A stretch of 64,000 nt of DNA from RYN-230 sp963711705 (GCA_963711705.1 CAVQFM010000010.1:1-64000); one strand, 5' to 3'. Positions 1-8,059 are shown, numbered from the stretch's first letter. Program-made: numbers and translations. The notes: generated from the letters alone by a model not told the origin.

Positions 1-67
1 GGTGGATGCCACGAAACGTCCAAGGCGAGCGCCCCAGCCCGGGTTTGCTGGCAGCGTTTCCGCGAAC

Positions 68-83
68 TGAAGAGTATTCTTCA
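68..83. promoter_or_regulatory. Candidate operator upstream of the HTH-nucleotidyltransferase gene
   Basis: A perfect inverted repeat TGAAGA-gtat-TCTTCA ends five bases before the GTG start of the downstream gene. Because that gene's product has its own winged-helix DNA-binding region, an autoregulatory operator is a reasonable inference. The site is close enough to the start to block transcription or ribosome access. No binding data can be read from sequence. Confidence 0.4.
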
Positions 84-87
84 CTTT

Positions 88-678
88 GTGGAAAGACGGC
101 CGGCGCCTTCCCTCCTGCCCATCCTCCGGTCTCAGCAGCAAGGCGAGATCCTTGCCCTGCTGCTCGGGGACCCGGAGCTAGAACTCAGCCTGACCGACAT
201 TGCCGGGCGGACAGGCACACCTCACGCGTCGGTGTACCGGGAAATTCAGCGCGCCGAGCAGGCCGGCCTGGTGAAGACGCGGAAGCTGGGCAACCTGCGC
301 CTTGCCCGGGCCAACACCGACAGCCCTTACTACCAGGGCCTTTCCGACGTCCTCGTCAGAGCCTTCGGCGTCCCGGCAGTACTCACCGAAGCTTTGGGTC
401 CCGTGGCAGGCATCGACGATGCCTATCTCTATGGATCATGGGCTGCCCGTCACGCCGGAGAGCCGGGTCAGCGACCGGTGGGAGACATCGATGTCCTCAT
501 TCTGGGTGAGCCAGACCGCGACCAACTATTCGGTGCCCTGGGTGCTGCGGAGAAACGGCTAGGGCGGCCCGTCGAGGCGACTATCCGTGACGCCGACTGG
601 ATGGGCTCCGGAACAGGCCCGTTTCATGAAACGCTGACCAGCCGGCCCATGCTCCGACTCCCTCTCACCAAGGACTAG
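88..678 (+). CDS. HTH (MarR/ArsR-like) + MNT-type nucleotidyltransferase protein, likely antitoxin or regulator
   Basis: This 196-residue protein has an N-terminal winged helix (about residues 15-75, with a recognition region around SVYREIQRAEQAGLV). It is followed by a minimal nucleotidyltransferase domain: the GSW motif near residue 137 and the GDIDVLIL acidic motif near residue 152. MNT domains paired with HEPN proteins form toxin-antitoxin modules in which the MNT partner neutralises the HEPN RNase, in some cases by AMP-ylating it. Here the HEPN gene lies convergently downstream and the two stop codons overlap in one CTAG. The start is GTG at 88. A 16-bp palindrome just upstream suggests self-repression. 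The fold assignment is good; the antitoxin role is inferred from the neighbour. Confidence 0.75.
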   Translation: MERRPAPSLLPILRSQQQGEILALLLGDPELELSLTDIAGRTGTPHASVYREIQRAEQAGLVKTRKLGNLRLARANTDSPYYQGLSDVLVRAFGVPAVLTEALGPVAGIDDAYLYGSWAARHAGEPGQRPVGDIDVLILGEPDRDQLFGALGAAEKRLGRPVEATIRDADWMGSGTGPFHETLTSRPMLRLPLTKD

Positions 679-1167
679 GCGAACCGCTCCAGCGACGCTG
701 ACAGCAGCACCCTCGCGCCCGCCACGGCGGCCGTCGCTTTCTCGATCGCCCACTCTGCATCTGACCTCGTGATCGGAGCAGCTGACGGATCGAAATACTG
801 GGCGCTGTGCCGGGTGCGCCGGAAGCGCTCGAACATAGGCTTCACGAAGGCGGGGATATCCGCCGAGAATTGCGCAGACACTGCGTCCTCGACGGTCACA
901 TGCGACCCGTCACCGCTGGGCGGCCCGCAGACCTTGGCGAGCCAGGAGCGACTCGGCGGCCATCCGGTAGGCATCGTAGGCCGCTACGTAGGCTCCATCG
1001 ACGTCGCCCTGTGTGAGTGCCGCCACGGCGGTGGCCTCCACGCGCAGTGCCGCACGGTCAATCTGAGCATTGGCCAGAATGGCGAGATCTACCGCTGCAA
1101 AGCTTTCTAATCGACCACGTGTCATCAGGAACTGAACGACAGCCTCACCCTTCTGCCACCGCGACAT
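675..1167 (-). CDS. HEPN-domain protein (putative toxin), apparently frameshifted
   Basis: The gene starts at ATG 1167 behind a strong AAGGAGG ribosome site. Read in two frames it gives a protein of about 163 residues. The N-terminal half (MSRWQKGEAVVQFL onwards, to LLARQGLRA) lies in the first frame, which stops at TGA near 910. The C-terminal half (from SGDGSHVTVEDAV, with RFRRTRHSAQYF) continues in the +1 frame to the stop at 675. The R-x5-H arrangement in RFRRTRH fits the HEPN ribonuclease motif. Removing one C from the GCCGCCC run near 920-930 restores one frame. The overlap with the converging MNT gene is limited to the shared CTAG stop tetranucleotide. It could be a sequencing insertion, a pseudogene, or a slip at CGG-TGA-C. 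Confidence 0.6.
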
Positions 1168-1489
1168 GGGCCTCGCCTCCTTCCATCCACCGGTGCAACT
1201 CCGGAACCAGGTCCCGGGCGCCTCGCTCGGTTCCTGCCCGACATAATCGCAGCCACCAGCGACAAAACAGCGGACTGGCGTCGATACCGGGACCGGGATA
1301 CCAAGCCTGCAGTCACGGCGCGTCCAGCAGTTCGCTGTAAGGCAGATCGCGACGTGAGCGTGACTGGCAGGCACCGTGCGTAATGCGATATGAAGCGGTC
1401 GGGCCTGGGCGGGCATCTCACGAAACGGTGCGAGGTGCCGTCTACGGGGTGTGCAGAACTGTTGCCGGCCGATAGCCTGCCGCGAATCC
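1168..1489. other. Intergenic region upstream of the HEPN gene
   Basis: About 320 bases lie between the HEPN start and the stop of the ArsR gene. The HEPN ribosome site and presumably its promoter lie at the left edge. I find no coding region with plausible codon use, no clear terminator and no repeat in the rest. Confidence 0.4.
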
Positions 1490-1819
1490 TCAGCGCGCAG
1501 GCTCGGCGTCGGCGCTGAGGATCGAGTCGATCAGGCCCGGGAAACGGCGGTCCAGGTCGTCCTTGCGCAGGCACATGAAGCCCTTGGTGCCCTGGATCCG
1601 CTTGGTGATGATCCCGGCCTCGCGCAGGGTGCGCAGGTGGTGGGAGAAGGTGGACTTGCTGGTGCCCAGCCCGGCCTCCTGGATGACCTGAGTGCACCAC
1701 GACTCACCGTGCCGGGCCACGAACCGGACCGCGGCCAGCCGGTGCGGGTCGGCCAGCGCGGCCAGCACCCGCGACAGCTGAAGGTCCTCAGCTGCTGGCT
1801 CGGTTACGTCATCCATCAC
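1490..1819 (-). CDS. ArsR-family winged-helix transcriptional regulator
   Basis: The 109-residue protein is a single ArsR-type winged helix. ALADPHRLAAVRFVA near residue 21 is the family's N-terminal signature. The recognition helix lies in TSKSTFSHHLRTLREAGII (residues 53-71) and the wing follows at IQGTKGFMCLRKDDL. No metal-binding cysteine pair of the ELCVCD kind is seen (one Cys at 42, one at 82), so a metal sensor is not supported. The gene is divergent from the MFS transporter, and TTCGA-type repeats lie in the shared region. It probably represses the transporter-UspA pair and itself. Adjacent GTG (1819) and ATG (1816) codons can both serve as start. Confidence 0.85.
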   Translation of the reverse strand: MMDDVTEPAAEDLQLSRVLAALADPHRLAAVRFVARHGESWCTQVIQEAGLGTSKSTFSHHLRTLREAGIITKRIQGTKGFMCLRKDDLDRRFPGLIDSILSADAEPAR

Positions 1820-1866
1820 ACCGCCAGCATAAAACAGTTTGCGGGTAGTTCGATAGATGTTGTACC

Positions 1867-1884
1867 GTTCGATGGTTGTCGAAC
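1867..1884. promoter_or_regulatory. Candidate ArsR operator between arsR-like and MFS genes
   Basis: A perfect inverted repeat GTTCGA-TGGTTG-TCGAAC lies between the two divergent genes. Further TTCGAT or TTCGAA elements occur at about 1849, 1885 and 1895. The clustering within some 50 bases is what one expects of a dimeric winged-helix repressor site. The repeat overlaps a TTG codon at 1876, which argues against using that codon as the transporter start. Confidence 0.45.
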
Positions 1885-1914
1885 TTCGAGCGCCTTCGAA
1901 CTAGGGACTCCTTC

Positions 1915-3501
1915 GTGCCGAATGTTACCGTCCAGACGCCATCGACTGCCCTGGACCCCATCCGCGAGCCCCAGCACCGCAGCCGCGCGAGGGCGCGGCT
2001 GCTGCGACCAGGACCCCTGGCCGGCCGGTACCCCGCAGTGGCGGCCATGGTGGTCCTGTTCCTGGTGCCCTACCTGGTGCTGTCGTCGGCTCTGCAGCCG
2101 ATCACGCCGTTCATCGCCGGGTCGCTGCACCTGAGCCCGCAGGCGATGAGCCTGGCCGCGGGGCTGGCCAACGCCGGCTACGCGGTGGGCACGGTGCTGG
2201 CCGTCCAGTTCGCCCAGCACCTGCCCCAGCGGCGGATGATGCTCGTCTACGCCGCCCTGCTGGTGACCGGATCGATACTGGCTGCCGCCGCGACCAGCTC
2301 CACGATGTTCATCGTTGGGCACGTGCTGCAGGGCCTGTGCACCAGCCTGCTGCTGATCGCGGCCGCGCCGCCGCTGTTCCTCGGCTACCCAGCCGACAAG
2401 CTGCGCTGGACAGCGATGATCATGAACATGTGCATCTTCGGCGCGGTCGCGGCCGGCCCGCTGATCGGCGGGACCCAGGCGTCGTTCCACGCCTGGCGGC
2501 CGCTGTTCTGGATCGTGGCCGGCGTCGCCGTCATAGCACTGCTGCTGTCGCTGCTGACCTTCGAAGATGCCCCGCCGGCCGACCGCAGCGCCCCGTGGGA
2601 CGGCTGGGCCGTCGGGCTGGCGGCCACCGGTTCGGTGGCGGCATTCTGGGGCGCCGCCGAGCTGACCACTCACCGGTTCCTCGACCCGGTCGCCGTGGTC
2701 CCGCTGCTGGGCGGCCTGGCGCTGATCATCATCCTCTGGGTCTACGAATACCGCGGGAAGCGGACGTTGCTGACGCTGCGCCCGCTGGCCAGCACCATTC
2801 CGCTGGCCGGGATCGTGGTCGCCATCTGCGCGGCGGCCGCCTCGGTGTCGGCCATCGCGTTGACCGGCACCGTGCTGGCCCCCCACTACACCCCGCTGCA
2901 CCTGGGGCTGCTGTACCTGCCCGAGCTCGGCGGGGCGGTGATCACCGCGATCGTGTTCGGGGCGGTGTTCAGCACGCGGTATATCCACTACTACGCCCTG
3001 GTCGGGATGGCCTTCCTGGCCGCCGGCATCCTGGTGATGCGCGGTACGGTGCCGCCCACCTCGGGGCTCACCCTCGCGGGTTCGGCGCTGATCGGGATCG
3101 GTGTTGGCGCCTCGGTGACCCCGGCGCTGTTCCTGGCCGGGTTCTCGCTGCGCTCGGCGAGCATCCAGCGCGTGTTCGCCATCCTCGAACTGCTGCGCGC
3201 GGTCGCCGCGTTCATGATCGCTCCGATCCTGCTGCACTTCGCCACCACGCTGGCCGGCCAGCCGACGCCCGCCATGGGCACCGCCTTGTGGATCACCTTC
3301 GGGCTCGCGGTCGGCGGCGCGCTGGCCGGTGTCGTGCTCTACCTGCTCGGCGGGGCGCGGCCGGTGGCACCGTCGCTGTCACGATTCCTGGGTGGCGGTG
3401 AGCCGGGCTGGGACTCCCCGCCGCTGCTGGCCGCGATCCGCCGGACACCCCGGGCCGACGCGGAGAGGGCGATCATCACGGCCGAAGGGACACAGTCATG
3501 A
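1915..3501 (+). CDS. MFS transporter (DHA2-like, about 14 membrane segments)
   Basis: This is a polytopic membrane protein of about 528 residues. Hydrophobic helices run from AAMVVLFLVPYLVLSSAL through to LAVGGALAGVVLYLLGG, and a charged cytoplasmic tail follows. The loop after the second helix (AQHLPQRRMMLVYAAL) matches the MFS motif A position. The number of helices and the layout fit drug:proton antiporters of the 14-segment group; the substrate is unknown. I chose GTG 1915 as start because the earlier in-frame TTG (1876) sits inside the operator-like repeat. The stop overlaps the UspA start by ATGA, so the two are translationally coupled and probably controlled by the divergent ArsR protein. 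Confidence 0.82.
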   Translation: MPNVTVQTPSTALDPIREPQHRSRARARLLRPGPLAGRYPAVAAMVVLFLVPYLVLSSALQPITPFIAGSLHLSPQAMSLAAGLANAGYAVGTVLAVQFAQHLPQRRMMLVYAALLVTGSILAAAATSSTMFIVGHVLQGLCTSLLLIAAAPPLFLGYPADKLRWTAMIMNMCIFGAVAAGPLIGGTQASFHAWRPLFWIVAGVAVIALLLSLLTFEDAPPADRSAPWDGWAVGLAATGSVAAFWGAAELTTHRFLDPVAVVPLLGGLALIIILWVYEYRGKRTLLTLRPLASTIPLAGIVVAICAAAASVSAIALTGTVLAPHYTPLHLGLLYLPELGGAVITAIVFGAVFSTRYIHYYALVGMAFLAAGILVMRGTVPPTSGLTLAGSALIGIGVGASVTPALFLAGFSLRSASIQRVFAILELLRAVAAFMIAPILLHFATTLAGQPTPAMGTALWITFGLAVGGALAGVVLYLLGGARPVAPSLSRFLGGGEPGWDSPPLLAAIRRTPRADAERAIITAEGTQS

Positions 3502-3947
3502 CGACCGCCGAGCCCGGTCCCGTCCTGTTCGCCTACGACGGGTCCGACCTGGCCGGGGCGGCCATAGCCGAGGCCGGCCGGCAACTGCGCGCCGGGCGCG
3601 ACGCACTCGTCCTCACCATCTGGGAACCGTTCAACGTCGGGTTCCTCCCGGTCGATGAGGTGCAGTTCAACGCGGCCCAGGTCGATGAGGTCCGGAAGGC
3701 GGCCGAGCAGACTGCCGCGCATGGGGCGTCGCTGGCCGAGGCGGCCGGCTTCCGGGCCCAGAGCATCGCGGCTGAAGGCGCACCCACCTGGAAGGGCGTC
3801 ATCGACGCCGCTGACGAGCACGACACCAGCCTCATCGTGCTCGGCTCGCACGGCCGCAGCGGGCTGGCCGGCGTGGTGGTGGGCAGCGTGGCCGGCGCGG
3901 TCGCGGCTCATTCCCGGCGCTCCGTGCTGATCGTGCACCGGCATTGA
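3498..3947 (+). CDS. Universal stress protein (UspA family)
   Basis: The 149-residue single-domain Usp protein opens with the beta-strand VLFAYDGSDLA. It carries the ATP-binding signature G-x2-G-x9-G-S at GSHGRSGLAGVVVGS near residue 114, so it is of the nucleotide-binding type. It overlaps the transporter gene by four bases and is presumably co-transcribed with it. Pairing of a Usp with a transporter suggests an ATP-sensing or stress-coupling role, but that is inference. It is followed by a hairpin-rich convergent terminator region. Confidence 0.9.
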   Translation: MTTAEPGPVLFAYDGSDLAGAAIAEAGRQLRAGRDALVLTIWEPFNVGFLPVDEVQFNAAQVDEVRKAAEQTAAHGASLAEAAGFRAQSIAAEGAPTWKGVIDAADEHDTSLIVLGSHGRSGLAGVVVGSVAGAVAAHSRRSVLIVHRH

Positions 3948-3953
3948 GCTGCC

Positions 3954-4010
3954 GCGCACCGAACTGGGGCGCACCGAACTGGGGCTGGAGTGAGCCGCGG
4001 CTCGGTGCGC
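3954..4010. terminator. Nested inverted repeats between convergent genes
   Basis: Two tandem copies of a 15-bp unit (GCGCACCGAACTGGG) lie directly after the Usp gene. The second copy pairs with TCGGTGCGC at 4002-4010. An inner palindrome GAGCCGCGGCTC (3992-4003) overlaps this pairing, so alternative hairpins are possible. The position between two converging stop codons fits a bidirectional terminator. There is no T tract, as is common in actinobacteria. Confidence 0.5.
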
Positions 4011-4454
4011 TCAGCCCTGGGGCTGAGTGAGCCCGCCGACGGCCTCGCCGGAGTCCGTGGCCAGCGCGTCGCCGTGCCGGTGGATGACCTTCCACTCGCC
4101 AGCTTCGCGCCGGAAGATCGTGGTCACACGCAGCACGTAGGGCTGCGGCTCGGCGCCGTTGATCGACGCGGTGGTGTGTTCCAGGGCGACGGTGTAGGCG
4201 AGGTCGCCGCTGGCCTCGGCGGCGATGATCTGATTCTCGTACGACCGGCAGTCCGAGAACTGCTCACCCAGCGAGCCGAAGATCGGCCCGATCTGGTCCC
4301 ACCCGGACCCGGACACCACCGCGCCGAACAGCGTGAGCGGGTCGGCGCGGGACCACATCGCGATGCGGGGGCCCGGGTCGCCGTTGTGCAGCGCGGTCTC
4401 CGCCTCGGTTATCCGTGGCCGCATGGTCGCCAGGAACTGCTGAGTCTCTGTCAC
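4011..4454 (-). CDS. SnoaL-like / NTF2-fold protein
   Basis: This is a 147-residue cone-shaped NTF2-fold protein. The N-terminal helix holds FLATMRPRITEAETALHNGD, WSRADPLTLFGA follows, and the conserved strand is near the C-terminus (LRVTTIFRREAGEWKVIHRHGD). The last segment is typical of the SnoaL_3/DUF4440 group. Start GTG 4454 is preceded by GGGAG; an upstream extension has no ribosome site. Function is unknown; members of the fold include ketosteroid isomerase-like enzymes and small stress proteins. It lies convergent to the Usp gene and downstream of nothing obvious. Confidence 0.75.
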   Translation of the reverse strand: MTETQQFLATMRPRITEAETALHNGDPGPRIAMWSRADPLTLFGAVVSGSGWDQIGPIFGSLGEQFSDCRSYENQIIAAEASGDLAYTVALEHTTASINGAEPQPYVLRVTTIFRREAGEWKVIHRHGDALATDSGEAVGGLTQPQG

Positions 4455-4559
4455 GTCTCCCACCCCCAGGGAACGGACCAGATGGCCAGAACAGCTATCT
4501 GAATAGTGTTGAACCTTTGTTCGTGCCGTGGCTACTGTCAAGCGGCCCGGAGCAGCGGC

Positions 4560-6008
4560 CTAGCGGTCAGGCCCGCTCGCGACCGCCGGCGGATCAGCTG
4601 GCTGCCGGGGACGCGGTACCGGCTCGATGATCTCGCTGAACCCACCGTCCGGGCTCATCACGATCCGCCCGGTCTCGTGCCCATGCTCGGCTTCCTCCCG
4701 TTCCCGGCTGCTCAGGGCCAGGCAGATCCACCGGGTGAGGGCAAACGCCAGCACCGGGCCAACGAACACGGCCACCCGGAACACCCAGGTGACGGTGAAG
4801 AGGTCCAGGTGGAAGTGGTAGGCGAGCTGGTCGTTGGCGGCCGCCGCCCACAGCACGCCGTAGAAGGTCATCCCGGCCACGCCGACGGCGGTGCGGGTCA
4901 CCGCGTCACGCGGGCGGTCGGGCTGCAGGTGCATCCCACGGTCGCCGGTCAGCCAGCTTTCGAGAATCGGATAGACCGCCAGCAGCGTGAAGAAAACGCC
5001 AGGCACGATGAGCGCGGGCACCAGCACCGCCAGGGTCAGCGGATGCCCGGCGATCATGACCTCCCAGCCGGGCATGATCCGCAGCCCACCGTCCAGGAAG
5101 CCCATGTACCAGTCCGGTACCGCTCCCGATGTGGTCGCCCCTGGCTGGTACGGGCCGATGCTCCAGATCGGGTCGATCTGGGCGAACGTACCCAGCAAGG
5201 TGAGCACCCCGCAGGTGGCAAGGAACATCGCCAGTGAGGTGGCCGCTGCGGGATTCTGGACCAGGCGACGCCAGCCAGGCCCACGCCGGACCAGGCCATG
5301 CCAGCCGGAGCCACGCCGGCCAGAGCCGGGCGGGCTGAGCGAGCCGGGCAGGCGGGTGAGCCCGGTCCGGCGGGCCAACCGGCGCCCGAGGACCAGCAGG
5401 CCGATCATGACGATCGGCAGCACCAGGAAATGCAGCCAGTAGAACCGCGGGATGATCAGGTGGCCGGGGACAGCGCCGCCGAACACCAACAGCATCAGGT
5501 GCGTGCCCACCACCGGGATCGACTGGAGCACCGCCTGCAGCAGTGACAGGCTGCCGCCGGACAGCATGTCGTCCGGCAGGATCGAGCCGGTCCAGCCTTC
5601 CACCATGCCCAGTGGGAGAAGTGCCACCCAGATCAGCCAGTGCAGCCGCCGGGGCCGGCGGAACTCTCCGGTGAAGAACAACTGCAGCAACTGAAGGCAG
5701 ACTGCCGCGACAAAGATCACCGCCGCCCATTGGTGGATCTGCCGTATCAGCAGTCCGCCGGGCATGTCCAAGCTGATGTGCAGGGCGGAATCGTAGGCCT
5801 GGCTGACCGGCACGCCGCGTAGCGGACCGTAGGAGCCGTGATAGATCACCCGCGTCATCGACGGGTTGAAGAACACGGCCAGGTAGATGCCCGTGACGGC
5901 CAGCACCACGAGGTCATACAGCGCGATCTCGGCGAACAGGAACGGCCACCGGCCTGACCGGGCCTGCCGCAACCACGCTTCGTTACTCCTTGGTCTCCTT
6001 GCGCTCAT
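4560..6008 (-). CDS. Orphan cytochrome b (QcrB-like) lacking both heme b(H) ligands
   Basis: The 482-residue membrane protein aligns with actinobacterial QcrB over its whole length. GEIALY-like FAEIALYDLVVL, the NPSMTRVIYHGSY and PDDMLSGGSL segments, and the quinol-site motif PDWY (298-301) are all present. The helix B ligand His92 and helix D ligand His193 (heme b(L)) are kept. The partners expected 14 and 15 residues later are Gln106 and Gly208, so heme b(H) cannot be bound in the usual way. No qcrA, qcrC or cytochrome oxidase genes are nearby. A basic Trp/Arg/Gly-rich loop occupies residues 225-250. ATG 6008 is preceded by GAGGGG. It may be a one-heme quinol enzyme or a regulatory paralogue. 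Confidence 0.85.
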   Translation of the reverse strand: MSARRPRSNEAWLRQARSGRWPFLFAEIALYDLVVLAVTGIYLAVFFNPSMTRVIYHGSYGPLRGVPVSQAYDSALHISLDMPGGLLIRQIHQWAAVIFVAAVCLQLLQLFFTGEFRRPRRLHWLIWVALLPLGMVEGWTGSILPDDMLSGGSLSLLQAVLQSIPVVGTHLMLLVFGGAVPGHLIIPRFYWLHFLVLPIVMIGLLVLGRRLARRTGLTRLPGSLSPPGSGRRGSGWHGLVRRGPGWRRLVQNPAAATSLAMFLATCGVLTLLGTFAQIDPIWSIGPYQPGATTSGAVPDWYMGFLDGGLRIMPGWEVMIAGHPLTLAVLVPALIVPGVFFTLLAVYPILESWLTGDRGMHLQPDRPRDAVTRTAVGVAGMTFYGVLWAAAANDQLAYHFHLDLFTVTWVFRVAVFVGPVLAFALTRWICLALSSREREEAEHGHETGRIVMSPDGGFSEIIEPVPRPRQPADPPAVASGPDR

Positions 6009-6126
6009 CGGTGCCGACCCCTCATCGCGTTCCTATAAGTGATGAAGGAACAGACCCCGCATTTGTGACCCGCAACGGCGCGAATGTCGCCAAGCTCACA
6101 CTCCTGCGGCTGGCTCACCAGCCAAG

Positions 6127-6155
6127 TTGACGACCGCACCTGTCATATGTAAGTT
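6127..6155 (+). promoter_or_regulatory. Candidate sigma-70-type promoter
   Basis: TTGACG (6127-6132) and TAAGTT (6150-6155) are separated by 17 bases, in a locally AT-rich stretch about 70 bases before the small gene at 6228. An inverted repeat CACCTGT / ACAGGTG (6137-6143 and 6163-6169) straddles the -10 element and could be an operator. Confidence 0.4.
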
Positions 6156-6227
6156 TTTTATTACAGGTGAAAGGTTGCGCGTTAGCCGGGCGGGCAGCCG
6201 TCCACGAACCCAGCCGAGGAGACAGTC

Positions 6228-6776
6228 ATGAGCCACGTGCCCCAGCCCGACGCTGACCGCGGGACCGAGGCCGCACCACTGGGCGACGGCCATCCCCACC
6301 CCGCCCGCCACCGCGCGGCCACGCGGGCCGCCCTGACCGCGGCTGCGGTGGCCGCGCTCGCGGTCACCGCACTTCCCTGGCTCCCCCTCGCCGCCCTGTC
6401 CGCCGCCACCAGAGCCCACCCGGCCAGCACAGCCGCCAGCGCACCGCACCGCCCAGCCGCCGGCCGCAGCGACCGGGGGCACGAAGGCTCCGGCATCTCG
6501 GCTCGAACGCGGCCGGCGACCGGACCAGACGATCCGCGGTTCAACGCCAGCACACCCAGCCCGCCCACCAGCCAGCCTGACCGGCCGCCCCACAGACGGC
6601 CAGCGCCGGCCCAGCGTCCCCGGGCCGGCGCTGGTCCCGGCCCATCAACGCGGTGCTTTTGGTCAGTGCGGTGCGTTACGGGTGCCGGAACGCCCCCGAT
6701 GCACCGCGCTCATGGAAGACCGGCCCCACCACACGCTGGCGGAGTCCGCCCCACCACACGCGGGAGACCGGCCTAG
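6228..6776 (+). CDS. Hypothetical small membrane-anchored Ala/Pro/Arg-rich protein
   Basis: The ATG follows a good GAGGAG ribosome site and a plausible promoter. A single hydrophobic segment lies at residues 34-59 (LTAAAVAALAVTALPWLPLAAL), after a His/Arg-rich head. The remainder, from about residue 60, is low-complexity Pro/Ala/Arg-rich. A 13-bp perfect hairpin sits inside the reading frame at 6600-6634, so the true end may be upstream or in another frame. The stop overlaps the converging coxM stop in CTAG. No family is recognised. The N-terminal part is likely real; the C-terminal third is doubtful. Confidence 0.4.
   Translation: MSHVPQPDADRGTEAAPLGDGHPHPARHRAATRAALTAAAVAALAVTALPWLPLAALSAATRAHPASTAASAPHRPAAGRSDRGHEGSGISARTRPATGPDDPRFNASTPSPPTSQPDRPPHRRPAPAQRPRAGAGPGPSTRCFWSVRCVTGAGTPPMHRAHGRPAPPHAGGVRPTTRGRPA
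6600..6634. terminator. Strong GC hairpin
   Basis: A perfect 13-bp stem (CCAGCGCCGGCCC paired with GGGCCGGCGCTGG) has a nine-base loop. It lies between the membrane-anchor part of the small gene at 6228 and the end of the convergent coxM gene. It fits an actinobacterial terminator without a T tract. Confidence 0.45.
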
Positions 6777-7583
6777 CGCTGGTGCTCCAGGGCGCGGCGG
6801 GTCAGCACCCGGGCCAGATGCTGCCGGTACTCCCGGTCGGCGTGAATGTCCTCGGCCGGGTCGGTCCCCTCGGCGGCCAGCAAGGCCGCCGACGCCACCG
6901 ATGCCCCACCGGCCAGCGCCTCCTCAGCCGCACGCGCCCGCAGCGGCACCGGCCCCATGTTGGCCAGCGCGATCCGCCCATCGGCACACGCGACCCCGAC
7001 GATGGCCCAGTCGTTGGCCCGCCGGACGAACTTCTGGTACCCCCAGCCCACCCCCCGCTGGCGGGGCACCCGCACCGCGGTCAGCAGCTCCCCCGGCTCC
7101 AGGCTGGTCTCGAAGAACCCCACGAAGAAGTCCTCGGCCGCCACTGACCGCACCCCGGCCGGCCCGGTGATCTCCACCGAACCGCCCAGCGCGACCAGCG
7201 CCATCGGCAGGTCCGCGGCCGGGTCGGCGTGCGCCAGCGACCCGCCGATCGTCCCGCGGTGCCGGATCTGCGGGTCGCCGACCAGCGAAGCGGCGTGCGC
7301 CAGCAGCGGCGCCTCCGCCTGCACCAGTTCCGAGCAAGCCACGTCGGCGTGGCTGGTCACCGCGCCGATCACCAGGCCGGACTCATCAACCCGGATCCCG
7401 GCCAGCTCGGCCACCCGCCCGATGTCGATCAGCACCGACGGCACAGCCAGCCGCAGCTTCATCATCGGCAGCAGCGAGTGCCCACCGGCCAGCAGCTTCG
7501 CGTCCTCGTCCGAAGCCGGCCAGCAGCTCCAGCGCGTGCTCCACCGACTGGGCGGCCGCGTAGCCGAACGGCGCTGGGATCAC
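6773..7583 (-). CDS. CoxM-type FAD-binding subunit of a molybdenum hydroxylase (apparent frameshift)
   Basis: This is the FAD-binding (PCMH) subunit that passes electrons from the 2Fe-2S subunit to FAD. GTG 7583 overlaps the coxS stop as GTGA. The first 25 residues (IPAPFGYAAAQSVEHALEL) are in one frame. From DEDAKLLAGGHSLLPMM onward the protein continues in the +1 frame. Dropping one G in TTCGGACG near 7515-7520 gives a continuous product of about 269 residues, the usual CoxM length. AGGHSLLPMMKLR and TIGGSLAHADPAAD are the two FAD-binding loops. It is the third gene of the coxL-coxS-coxM operon. The frameshift is probably a sequence error because both halves are well conserved. Confidence 0.8.
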
Positions 7584-8059
7584 GCGGTCACCTCGCGGTC
7601 CACCGCCCCGGCCGCGGACAGCACGGCCCGGACGATGTTGTGGTAGCCGGTGCACCGGCAGAAGTTGCCTTCCAGCCCCTCCCGGACCTGCGTCTCGGTC
7701 GGGTGCGGGTTCTCGGCCAGCAGCCCGGCCGCCGCCATCACCATGCCCGGCGTGCAGAACCCGCACTGCAGCCCGTGCTCCTCGCGGAACGCCCGCTGCA
7801 CCGGGTGCAGCTCCCCGTCGGGCCCGGCCAGGCCTTCCGCCGTGGTGACCTGCTGCCCGGCCGCCTGCACCGCGAGCACCGTGCAGGACTTCACCGACCG
7901 CCCGTTCAGCAGCACCGTGCACGCCCCGCACGACGTCGTGTCGCACCCGACGTTGGCCGCGCGCAGCCCGCACCGCTCCCGGAGGTAATGCACGAGCAGC
8001 AGGCGCGGCTCCACCTCGTCCGCCCGTGCCTGCCCGTTAACAACCAATTCAAGCTGCAT
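7580..8059 (-). CDS. CoxS-type 2Fe-2S subunit of a molybdenum hydroxylase
   Basis: The 159-residue two-cluster iron-sulfur subunit carries GCDTTSCGACTVLLNG, which holds the plant-ferredoxin-type cluster. QCGFCTPGM and NFCRCTGYHNI hold the second, alpha-helical cluster. It relays electrons from the molybdenum centre in CoxL to FAD in CoxM. ATG 8059 overlaps the coxL stop as TAATG and is preceded by AAAGGTG inside coxL, so translation is coupled. The downstream coxM start overlaps its stop. All cluster cysteines are present. Confidence 0.93.
   Translation of the reverse strand: MQLELVVNGQARADEVEPRLLLVHYLRERCGLRAANVGCDTTSCGACTVLLNGRSVKSCTVLAVQAAGQQVTTAEGLAGPDGELHPVQRAFREEHGLQCGFCTPGMVMAAAGLLAENPHPTETQVREGLEGNFCRCTGYHNIVRAVLSAAGAVDREVTA

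Noticed and set aside
900..930. RF2-like programmed frameshift (CGG-TGA-C) in the HEPN gene
   Set aside because: The context is suggestive, but four other genes in the window need the same +1 correction without any stop codon or slippery site, so a common sequencing cause is more likely.
1816..3237. Long minus-strand frame opposite the MFS transporter
   Set aside because: Composition is Arg/Gly/Gln-rich with no family pattern, whereas the opposite strand encodes a clear membrane protein.
6773..6776. Second CTAG stop overlap (small gene at 6228 and coxM) as evidence of a conserved design
   Set aside because: The C-terminal end of the small gene is doubtful, so the overlap may be accidental.
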